Assembly: GCA_023898785.1 (NCBI GenBank)
Contig: CP060239.1
Span: forward strand, 1,736,001 to 1,800,000
Source of the DNA: Rhodospirillales bacterium
GTDB taxonomy: Bacteria > Pseudomonadota > Alphaproteobacteria > Micavibrionales > Micavibrionaceae
Reading direction: 5' to 3'
DNA: 64,000 nt
In this document: piece after piece, positions 34,848 to 42,161 of the stretch
How the letters are laid out: each line of letters opens with the position of its first letter
How positions within the stretch are numbered: position 1 is the first letter of the stretch
Translations under genes and position numbers: made by a program
Notes under the pieces: generated by a model
Seen by the model: the letters and a program-made list of their open reading frames with translations, nothing else
Database searches by the model: none
Told to the model about the DNA's origin: nothing

Positions 34848-36029
34848 CTAGCTTGTAAAGTTCATATAATTTTTGATTTTTTTTAATTGAATTTGTGCCA
34901 ATTTTTTTAAATCGGTATTTTTTTGATTGTGTTCTACGCTCTCGTACAGGTTTAGCAATTTTTGGTAGTAGGCGTTGTTTGTTGTTACAATCTTATGTTC
35001 TGTTTGAAGTAATGTTTGTTTGTATTTCTCTTCATTTATTTTCGAATCCAGTGTTTTCAGGCTATAGCCTAAAATACGCCGCATGGATAGTTTTGCTGCG
35101 TCTTGAGGTATAAAGAGGTGGCTGAAAATAATGCGGCGGGCTTCATGGTGTATTTCGATTGCCGGTATGTAGAAGTCCAAGCCTTTGAGCTGTTCTGGCA
35201 GATCTTCCTGATTGATGCCAACATTTAATCCATGAATTTCAATGGTTATTTCGTTATCTAAATTTATTGTTGCCGGGATGGATCGGACAAAGGGCGCGTC
35301 TTTATCTATAAAGGCGTAGTGGAGATAGCTGTCAAGAGAATCGAGACGGCCATAGCTTGCCATGCATTGTCCATCGCCTTTGGGACAACGCGCAGTCAGT
35401 GAGAGCATTCCTTTATTTGGCGTGTAAATATGATTGTAGTGTGTGCCCAGGATATGATGGTTAAGAGAATCAACTAGCGGTAGCAAAGTGGCGCTGGGTT
35501 TTCGCCATTTTTTATGAAGGTTGCAGCGTAAAAGTCGTGTTTTGAAAAAAGTCAGAAGTTCAAGATGATCACGGTTTTGGTCGGGATCTTTGAGGAGTTT
35601 GCGCAGTGCATTTGTGTCATCACCCTCTCGTGCTTTAAGCAACATTTTTATTATTGCAGGCTGGTTTGCGTAAAAAAGCCAGGGACATGCTGTGCGGTGT
35701 GTTGTGAGCTGGTCTGTCGCATTATAAAGATCCAGCATCGCCTTTATGAGCTTGGTTTGAACGGGACTGGCTTTAGATGCAGTTGACTTGAGTATAAACT
35801 GGTCTTTTTTTATACCAATCTCGAATAAATCGTAGGGTAGTAAAAGTTCGTGAGGGATTTGGAAGGCTAGACGAATTTTAAGGTTTTGGTCTGTGTGGGC
35901 TGAGATAGAGTTGTTTTGACAGCGAATTTCAATGTCAGGATCTATATAGGCACCATTGGCGGTGAGCGTTTCTGCGATGTTTTGCAGAATTTTTTTGGCT
36001 TTTTTATTGTCGGAACTAATGCGAACCAA
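34848..36029 (-). CDS. SET-domain protein, RLSMT/SETD3-like, putative lysine methyltransferase
   Basis: 393 residues from TTG 36029 with no good ribosome binding site, so the start is unsure. Recognisable SET features of the Rubisco LSMT/SETD3 branch are LLPLVDSLNHHI (the 'D-x-x-NH' SAM-binding motif) at about residue 187 and MASYGRLDSLDSYLHYAFID (the 'YG-x-x-x-N/D-x-x-L-x-x-YGF' active-site segment). The C-terminal 120 residues are helical, like the Rubis-subs-bind domain. The early SET-N sequence is poorly conserved, so activity is not assured. It is divergent from the TPR-sulfotransferase gene with at most 138 bases between, perhaps sharing a control region. Confidence 0.6.
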   Translation of the reverse strand: MVRISSDNKKAKKILQNIAETLTANGAYIDPDIEIRCQNNSISAHTDQNLKIRLAFQIPHELLLPYDLFEIGIKKDQFILKSTASKASPVQTKLIKAMLDLYNATDQLTTHRTACPWLFYANQPAIIKMLLKAREGDDTNALRKLLKDPDQNRDHLELLTFFKTRLLRCNLHKKWRKPSATLLPLVDSLNHHILGTHYNHIYTPNKGMLSLTARCPKGDGQCMASYGRLDSLDSYLHYAFIDKDAPFVRSIPATINLDNEITIEIHGLNVGINQEDLPEQLKGLDFYIPAIEIHHEARRIIFSHLFIPQDAAKLSMRRILGYSLKTLDSKINEEKYKQTLLQTEHKIVTTNNAYYQKLLNLYESVEHNQKNTDLKKLAQIQLKKIKNYMNFTS

Positions 36030-36167
36030 GATTTAGTATATCCTTGTTACAAACTTAAAAATTATATGCGTATGCTTTCTTACGTGAGATTTTCAGCTAT
36101 AGTCTTTTTATTCTATAGTTCAAATGTTAAAGCGCAATATACACGTCAATATATGAAAGTCCCAAAC

Positions 36168-38546
36168 ATGGAACAAAAAGCCATATCACTTGAAGAAGCC
36201 AGTACTTTGGCTGTTCAGCACATGAAACGTAAAAATTACCGTGTGGCGGAAATGGTGTTGCAGGATATTTTATCCTCTGTGCCGGGTCATGGTGACAGTC
36301 TCTATTTGCTGGGTCTTGCGCGGTATTATATGGGTAATCTGGATGGTGCGATTGAGCAGATTGAAAAGGCTGTGGAAGATGAAGAGGCGTATGCGGAGTG
36401 GTGGTGTAATTATGGCATTATGCTGACGGAGTGCGCGCGCTATGATGAGGCGATCAAGGCTTTTGATAAAGCAATCGCAACGGATGCGGACTACTGCGAA
36501 TCTTATTGGAACCAGTCGCATGCTTATTGGCTGGCTGGTGAGTATGAAAAGGCCGAGAAAACTGCGCGTAAAGGGGTTGATCTTAAACCTGACAGTGCCG
36601 AGGCGTGGCTCAATATGGGTACGGCCGTTGTGCGGCTGGGACGTTTGGAAGAAGCTGTTGAGTGCTGGGAAAAGGCTTTAGAGATTCAGCCCGATTTTGT
36701 TTTTGCGTGGAATAATCTGGGTAATGTTTTACGTGAGTTGGGGCGGCTTGAAGAAGCTGCGGACAAATGCCGTAAAGCGCTGGAAATTCAGCCTGATTAT
36801 CCGCAAGCGCAAAATAATCTGGCGAATGCTTTGATGGATCTGGGAGATCTGCAGGAGTCAGAGCAATTATACCGCCAAGCTGTTACTGGTAAACCTGATT
36901 ATGCGCAGGCACACAATAATCTGGCGATCAATTTGATTAAGCAATGCCGGTTTGCAGAGGCGATACAGCAGGCGCGGGTCGCGCTATCTTATCAAAAGGA
37001 CTATTTCGAGGCTCTGTTGTCCTTAAGTACAGCTTGCCGGGCTGTTGGACAGCTTGAGGAAGCTGAAAAAGCTGTGCATCGGGCAACGTTGATTAATCCT
37101 GAAAGTGCAGAAGTACGGATTGATTTGGCGGACTTGCTATATATGCAAGATCGTTACGGCGATGCGGAGATTGAACTGGAACGTGCGCGGCGGTTGGCTC
37201 CGGATACGCCGCGGCTTTATCTTAAACTTGCTGATGTTTTGCAACGCGGGAATAAGGTCGAGGAGGCTTTGCAGGCGGTCGATAAAGCTGCTCAGCTTAA
37301 TCCGGAAATGCCTGAGGCCTTTTTGAAAAAAGGTATGATCTGTCATATCTCCAATCGGATTGAAGAGGCGAAGGAGAATTTTGATAAAACGCTGGAAATG
37401 AATCCAAAAGCAGCGGGCGCATTTTTGGCCATGGCAGAACTTAGTTTGTCTTTGGGAGAAAAAGAGCAGGCTTATGATTATGTGTGTCGGGCGCAGGAAC
37501 TTGCGCCAGACTTACCAGCGTTGTTCCTGACGATCAGTAAAACTAAAAAATTTACTGAGGATGATGAAGATTTTCAAAAGATGGTCAAGTTGGAACAATC
37601 AGCACGGAATTTCGGGATTGATCAGGCCAGCGCTTTGAATTTTGCCTTGTTTTCGGCTTATGAAGATATTGGTGATGGCGATAAAGCCTTTGAACATTTG
37701 CAAAAAGGCAATCAGCTTAAACGCCAGCTTATTCCGTATGATCCGGCGCAGCAGGAGGCGTCTTTTAAGGCGCTGCAGGAAGTGTATTCTTCTGAAAATT
37801 TAAAAGCGATGGAGGGTAAGGGTTTTGAAACGGAGCTTCCAGTCTTCATTGTTGGTATGCCGCGTTCGGGTACGACACTGACTGAACAAATTATATCATC
37901 CCATGCTGATGTGTTTGGTGCAGGTGAGCTGATGGAAATTGGTACGCTGGATATGGAGTTTGGCTTTCTTAGCGCGGAGAATGCTTTGCGGCAGGGGCAG
38001 CGTTATATTGAACAGGTGAAAGCCCGTGATCCGAGCGGGAAAGCCAAGCGGATTACTGATAAAATGCCGGGAAATTTTTCTCATTTGGGAAAAATTGTTT
38101 CGATCTTGCCACAGGCCAAAATTATTCATACACGCCGTAATCCTATTGATACTTGTTTGTCTTGTTATAAGCAGAATTTTGCGATGGGGCAGTATTGGTC
38201 TTACGATTTGGAAGAACTCGCGCGTTATTATAATAATTATCTGGAGCTGATGGCTTATTGGCGTGAAGTGCTTCCTGAACGGTTTATAGAAATTGATTAT
38301 GAGGAAACGGTGAGTGAATTTGAACCTCAGGCTCGTGCCTTGATCGATTATATAGGTTTGCCGTGGGATGATGCCTGTTTGGCGCCGCATAAGCAAAAAC
38401 GCGCTGTGCTTACGGCGAGTAAACAGCAGGTGACCAAGCCGATTTATACAAGCTCGGTGAAGTCCTGGAAAAAGTATGAAAAGCAGCTCGCGCCGCTTAT
38501 TGAAGGACTTGCCTCCGGTCCTGCTAAGGATTTACTCGATCTTTAG
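36168..38546 (+). CDS. TPR-repeat protein with C-terminal sulfotransferase domain
   Basis: 792 residues from ATG 36168; ATG 36153 or 36066 are alternatives, the latter with a hydrophobic leader. Residues about 10-500 are a run of 34-residue TPR units (for example AWNNLGNVLRELGRLEEAAD, AQNNLANALMDLGDLQESEQ). The sulfotransferase domain has PAPS-binding GMPRSGTT at 563-570, a second phosphate-binding segment HTRRNPIDTCLSCYK and a catalytic-region His. Proteins of this plan transfer sulfate from PAPS to protein or carbohydrate, as in the plant-type tyrosylprotein sulfotransferase relatives; substrate unknown. Neighbouring surface-fibre genes make an exported target possible. Confidence 0.88.
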   Translation: MEQKAISLEEASTLAVQHMKRKNYRVAEMVLQDILSSVPGHGDSLYLLGLARYYMGNLDGAIEQIEKAVEDEEAYAEWWCNYGIMLTECARYDEAIKAFDKAIATDADYCESYWNQSHAYWLAGEYEKAEKTARKGVDLKPDSAEAWLNMGTAVVRLGRLEEAVECWEKALEIQPDFVFAWNNLGNVLRELGRLEEAADKCRKALEIQPDYPQAQNNLANALMDLGDLQESEQLYRQAVTGKPDYAQAHNNLAINLIKQCRFAEAIQQARVALSYQKDYFEALLSLSTACRAVGQLEEAEKAVHRATLINPESAEVRIDLADLLYMQDRYGDAEIELERARRLAPDTPRLYLKLADVLQRGNKVEEALQAVDKAAQLNPEMPEAFLKKGMICHISNRIEEAKENFDKTLEMNPKAAGAFLAMAELSLSLGEKEQAYDYVCRAQELAPDLPALFLTISKTKKFTEDDEDFQKMVKLEQSARNFGIDQASALNFALFSAYEDIGDGDKAFEHLQKGNQLKRQLIPYDPAQQEASFKALQEVYSSENLKAMEGKGFETELPVFIVGMPRSGTTLTEQIISSHADVFGAGELMEIGTLDMEFGFLSAENALRQGQRYIEQVKARDPSGKAKRITDKMPGNFSHLGKIVSILPQAKIIHTRRNPIDTCLSCYKQNFAMGQYWSYDLEELARYYNNYLELMAYWREVLPERFIEIDYEETVSEFEPQARALIDYIGLPWDDACLAPHKQKRAVLTASKQQVTKPIYTSSVKSWKKYEKQLAPLIEGLASGPAKDLLDL

Positions 38547-38591
38547 AAGGGAAAATGGCGGGCGTTTTGATAAAAACCTTGCGTGGAGTAT

Positions 38592-39104
38592 ATGAAATGC
38601 TCAATATTCATCACTATGCTGGCAGACTATAAACATAAAAATCCATCGAAATACCTGTTGGTCAAGTTGTCTTTGGCAACGGTGCTGAGCGTTTTTCCAG
38701 GTGAGGTTTCTGCGCAAAGCTTGAATTGTTTCGAGAGTTTGATTTTTGGTGAATTTGTTACGTGCGGAGCGGCGGGCAGTGTAACGGTTCGGCCCGATAA
38801 TTCAACAACTTCGTCGTGCGTTACGGTTGGGTCTGCGCCGCAGACGCGTGGGCGTTGTGTTGTTACGCAGTCTTTCCCTTTTCGTCCGATTCAGGTGAAT
38901 GTATCAGGAACCACCACGATTAATAGTGGTGGGAATTCGATGAGTGTAACGAATGTTAATATCGTGACGAATAATGGGGGAACGGGTACAACTGTGACGG
39001 CGCCGTTTTTGAATGTTCCTATCGGGGCGACGCTTAATGTCGGGGCGACGCAGGCGAGTGGAACATATACCGGCGCTCTTGGTGTGACCGCAATTTTACA
39101 ATAG
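38592..39104 (+). CDS. Third DUF4402-like secreted protein, with cysteines
   Basis: 170 residues from ATG 38592 (a GTG at 38583 is possible). A long n-region precedes the signal segment ending GEVSA. The mature part has LNCFESLIFGEFVTCGAAGSV, a DUF4402-like 'FG' strand, and ends GATLNVGATQASGTYTGALGVTAIL, close to the major subunit's ending GGTLNVGAGQAAGTYTG. Unlike the two subunits on the opposite strand it has four cysteines in the mature region (two pairs), so disulfides are likely. It could be a tip or adaptor subunit assembled by the same chaperone and usher. Confidence 0.7.
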   Translation: MKCSIFITMLADYKHKNPSKYLLVKLSLATVLSVFPGEVSAQSLNCFESLIFGEFVTCGAAGSVTVRPDNSTTSSCVTVGSAPQTRGRCVVTQSFPFRPIQVNVSGTTTINSGGNSMSVTNVNIVTNNGGTGTTVTAPFLNVPIGATLNVGATQASGTYTGALGVTAILQ

Positions 39105-39141
39105 TTTATAAGTCGAACCCTTAAATACAGGTTTTAAGATC

Positions 39142-39903
39142 ATGGCCGTTAGTAAATCTATTCTCACAGTTTCAGCGCTCGCTTTTGCTTTGATGTTTGG
39201 CGGCGGGGTTTATGTGTTGAGCCAGCTTAATGTTCTGGCCAAGCCGCTTGTGGAAAAGATTGCATCTGACGCGCTGGGCGCTGATGTGAGTATTGGCGCG
39301 ATGGATATTTCTTTGCCGGAAAAGCGTGTGCGTGTGCGTGATATTCACATTGCTAATCCGGAAGGGTTTTCAAAACCGCATGCGCTGGGCGTTGGAAATA
39401 TAGAGGTTGGTTTACGCTCAGTGTCAAAGGGGTTGATTGATTTTGAAAATATTGATGTTGGCGCTGTGCAGGTATTTTTGGAAGTGCAGCCCGATGGGAC
39501 GAATTTGCACAAACTGAAATCCGGCATCAAAGGTGGAAAAGAGGAAGCAGGGAAAGAACCGCTCAAGGTTATTATTCGCCATTTTGTTTTGGAGGGTGCG
39601 CAGGTTTATCCGTCTGTGACGTTGCTGGATGTGCAGGATTTGAAGCCGGTTAAGGTTGCGCCTGTGCGGTTGAACGGGATTGGTGTGAAGGAGAACGGAA
39701 TTTTGGCGCGCGAAGCGGTGGCGCAGGTTATGGCGCCATTGCTGGAGACTTTTTCGCAAGCTGCCGGAGATGCTGGATTTTATCAGGGCATGTCGCCCGG
39801 GGCGTTGAAAGAGATGGGCATGGACCAGCTTGAGGTTATCAAAGAGCAAATTCGTCAGGAAGTCGATAATATCGGCGAGGGACTTAAAAAGATTTTTGAT
39901 TAG
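39142..39903 (+). CDS. AsmA-like (DUF748-type) membrane-anchored protein
   Basis: 253 residues. One N-terminal membrane segment (about 6-28) then an AsmA/TamB-type beta-rich domain, with the typical ADVSIGAMDISLPEKRVRVRDIHIANPEGF start and DGTNLHKLKSG. The C-terminal 70 residues are helical. Larger AsmA proteins bridge the periplasm and move phospholipids; this short form lacks the length to span it and its job is unclear. It is the last gene before the composition switch. Confidence 0.75.
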   Translation: MAVSKSILTVSALAFALMFGGGVYVLSQLNVLAKPLVEKIASDALGADVSIGAMDISLPEKRVRVRDIHIANPEGFSKPHALGVGNIEVGLRSVSKGLIDFENIDVGAVQVFLEVQPDGTNLHKLKSGIKGGKEEAGKEPLKVIIRHFVLEGAQVYPSVTLLDVQDLKPVKVAPVRLNGIGVKENGILAREAVAQVMAPLLETFSQAAGDAGFYQGMSPGALKEMGMDQLEVIKEQIRQEVDNIGEGLKKIFD

Positions 39904-40049
39904 GCGTCTGGATTATCCAAGCGGGCGATTTGTGCGCGGTTGTGTTGGCGTGCACTGAGAATGTGTAAGAAGGCTCTGGCGAAGAGGTCGGCTGCAGCAA
40001 TGGGGGATATCCCAAGGGGCAAGGAATTAAACGCGAAAGAAAAAAATCC

Positions 40050-40078
40050 TTGACGAAATAGGAATAATATCCTATACA
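40050..40078 (+). promoter_or_regulatory. Strong predicted sigma70 promoter with no gene after it
   Basis: TTGACG (40050-40055) and TATACA (40073-40078) with a 17-base spacer, five and four to five matches to consensus. The spacer contains the inverted repeat ATAGGA-ATAATA-TCCTAT (40058-40075), a possible operator overlapping the -10. Confidence 0.6.
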
Positions 40079-40084
40079 GGAAGC

Positions 40085-40247
40085 CGTATACTTTGTGCGA
40101 TGGGCTGATTGTCCACACCACCGGCGCGAATCCGCCCGGTCCCTTTGAAAAAAACAAAGGGCAAGCCAACAGGGTGAAAGACCGGCTCCAAAGCACGCGA
40201 CAACGTTGTTGTGATAGCGCTTTGATACCGGGCGCCCGTATCTTTAT
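40085..40247 (+). ncRNA. Candidate structured small RNA
   Basis: Begins at the predicted start of the 40050 promoter. Hairpins visible: ACCGGCG/CGCCCGGT near 40120-40140, CCCTTTG-A7-CAAAGGG (about 40141-40161) enclosed by CCGGTC/GACCGG, and CAAAGC...GCGCTTTG (about 40189-40223) with ACAAC/GTTGT inside. A 3' element GATAC-C-GGGCGCCC-GTATC followed by TTTATGTTTT may be the terminator. It does not carry the marks of tmRNA, RNase P, SRP RNA or a riboswitch I know; 6S RNA cannot be excluded. No known family assigned. Confidence 0.4.
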
Positions 40248-40400
40248 GTTTTGAAAAAGCTAAAGAATGCGAAAGAACATCTTTCAGATGCTAAAACGCG
40301 CTCCTTCGGCTCGTAACGAAATATCTTCGAACCCCTTGCTATGCCTGCTCGCCTTTGGCTATAGTTAAGGACGCTTTATTAATCCTATAAGAGGCGCACC

Positions 40401-42092
40401 ATGCACAAAATTTTGATCCTCACCGCACTGTTTTTCATCCCGTTCACAAACGTAGCCTTCGCCGATGAAATTCCGGTCCCATCTACGCTGAAAGCCGCTA
40501 CAGTTTTTGCTGATCGTGCGACTCTTACCCGCAGCGTCAAAATAGATCTTCCCGCCGGTAAACATGTCGTGGTTTTTGAAAATCTTCCGGCGAATCTTTT
40601 CCCCGACTCTTTGCGCGTTGAGGGAAAAGGAACGGCCAAAGCCACTCTTGGCGCACTCTCGCACAAAATCGTTAACAGCGTTGAACTCACCTCTGAACGT
40701 GAACAGGAACTGACCGCCAATCTCGAAACCCTCGAAAACCAGAAAAAAATTATCGCTGCAGAAAAACAGGCCCTGAGTCAAAAACGCCAGTTTCTCGAAT
40801 CGCTCGCCGCACGGGCGGTTGAAAAAGAGGATGAAGCAATCGCCGAATTTAATCTCAATACAGAAAGCTGGCTGGCCGGAGCCGAGACAATTTACACTGG
40901 AATTAGCGAGATCCTGAGAGCAGATCTGGAAAAAAATAAACAGATTGAAGATTTGCAAAAACAAATCAACAAAATCGTGCAAGATCTGAATCAACGCCGC
41001 ACTGGCCAGAAACAAACCACGCAAGTCCGCTTGCCCGTTGAGGCCACCGGCGCCGGCACGCTTACCCTCGCACTAGACTATCAGATCGGCGGCGTAAGCT
41101 GGCACCCGGTTTATGATGCGCGCTTGGATACCCAAAACGGTGCGCTCGAACTCATCCAATACGGTTCGGTATCCCAACGCACTGGCGAGGACTGGAGCAA
41201 TATCGAACTGACCCTGTCTACTGCCCAACCTCACCGCGGCGCAACCGCCCCGAACCTCCCGCCGATGTGGGTCAGCCTGTATGACCCAACTATAGCCAGA
41301 CGTCAAAGCGTCGGTGATTTTGGATATGGTATGGCTAAAAGCGTTGTCCCAGCCGATGTTATGGAAACTGAAGAACGCACAGAAATGGATGCTTCGGCTC
41401 CAATGCCTGTTGAAGCGATGAAAGAAACTCCCATGCGCACTGCTACTATTGACACCGGCGGTTTCACGGCTGAATACAAAATCCCCGGCCTGTCCTCGAT
41501 TCCCGCCGATGGCACGCAAACAAAAGTCCTCATCGCCCCGTTTGAAACCGAGACAAAGCTTGAAGTCCACATCAAACCGCAAGCCAATACCAACGCCTAC
41601 CTGATCGCCAAAACCACACTTAAGGGCGAAGCCCCGATCCTGCCCGGCCCGGCCTTCCTCTTCCGCGACGGCGCTTTCGTCGGCCAGACAGGCCTGCCTT
41701 TGCTGCGCCCCGGCGGCGAACATGATTTATCCTTCGGCATCGACGACCAGATTGAAGTCGCTCATAAAACCCTCAAAGACGAACGCGATGAGGAGGGCAT
41801 CATCATGAACAAAACCAAAAGCGTTGAGCGCCATACGGTCACCGAAATTCACAATTTGCGCTCAAAATCCGTCAATATTGTTCTCATGCAAATGCTGCCC
41901 AGTGCCAAAGACAAGAATATCAAGCTCAACATTCTCACCGAGAAAACTACGCCTGGGCTTGAAACCGATCATGATAAAATCAAAGGCCTGAGCGTCTGGG
42001 ATTTTGCGCTTGATCCGGGCGCAAAAAAAGACGTCAAACTCGGCTGGAAACTCTCGTGGCCGCAGGATAAAACGCTCACAGGGTTGCGCTAA
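40401..42092 (+). CDS. DUF4139/DUF4140 'mucoidy inhibitor MuiA' family protein
   Basis: 563 residues with signal peptide (cleavage after VAFA). Residues about 28-125 form the DUF4140 N-terminal domain (ATVFADRATLTRSVKIDLPAGKHVVVFENLP), followed by a coiled coil to about 205 and the DUF4139 beta domain (ALDYQIGGVSWHPVYDARLD, GEDWSNIELTLSTAQP). The name comes from an effect on mucoid growth; the biochemical role is unknown. It is the first gene with the C-rich composition seen to the right of 40.4 kb. The divL-type gene follows after 69 bases. Confidence 0.85.
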   Translation: MHKILILTALFFIPFTNVAFADEIPVPSTLKAATVFADRATLTRSVKIDLPAGKHVVVFENLPANLFPDSLRVEGKGTAKATLGALSHKIVNSVELTSEREQELTANLETLENQKKIIAAEKQALSQKRQFLESLAARAVEKEDEAIAEFNLNTESWLAGAETIYTGISEILRADLEKNKQIEDLQKQINKIVQDLNQRRTGQKQTTQVRLPVEATGAGTLTLALDYQIGGVSWHPVYDARLDTQNGALELIQYGSVSQRTGEDWSNIELTLSTAQPHRGATAPNLPPMWVSLYDPTIARRQSVGDFGYGMAKSVVPADVMETEERTEMDASAPMPVEAMKETPMRTATIDTGGFTAEYKIPGLSSIPADGTQTKVLIAPFETETKLEVHIKPQANTNAYLIAKTTLKGEAPILPGPAFLFRDGAFVGQTGLPLLRPGGEHDLSFGIDDQIEVAHKTLKDERDEEGIIMNKTKSVERHTVTEIHNLRSKSVNIVLMQMLPSAKDKNIKLNILTEKTTPGLETDHDKIKGLSVWDFALDPGAKKDVKLGWKLSWPQDKTLTGLR

Positions 42093-42161
42093 AAGCGGAG
42101 AATTTTCCTCCATGGGCAAAGAACGATTGTCCTTTAACCTGCTTTTCCCTACACTTCTTCC

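Larger units (their letters stand above)
39904..40400. other. 497-base gene-free region at the strand-composition switch
   Basis: No coding frame is convincing. It contains a consensus-like promoter (40050-40078), a structured segment to about 40247 and AT-rich sequence up to the ribosome binding site GAGGCG of the next gene. To the left, + strand rows have G over C even across minus-strand genes (25141-25200: 22 G, 10 C; 39901-39960: 23 G, 11 C). To the right, rows have C at or over G (41641-41700: 17 G, 26 C). I searched by eye for a dif site (11-6-11, TTATGTTAAAT arm) and did not find a good one. Confidence 0.55.

Noticed and set aside
36066..36167. Signal-peptide-like start for the TPR-sulfotransferase
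   Set aside because: MRMLSYVRFSAIVFLFYSS would export a protein that needs cytosolic PAPS; no ribosome binding site precedes it. Kept as an alternative only.
40058..40075. dif-like site (ATAGGA-ATAATA-TCCTAT, six-base centre)
   Set aside because: Spacing fits Xer sites but the outer arms do not resemble the conserved TTATGTTAAAT or CGCATAA arms; it overlaps a promoter and is better read as an operator.
40085..40247. tmRNA, because a short frame ARDNVVVIAL ends in a stop here
   Set aside because: The tag lacks the usual Ala-Ala end and no tRNA-Ala-like acceptor or GGTTTCGAC-type sequence is present.
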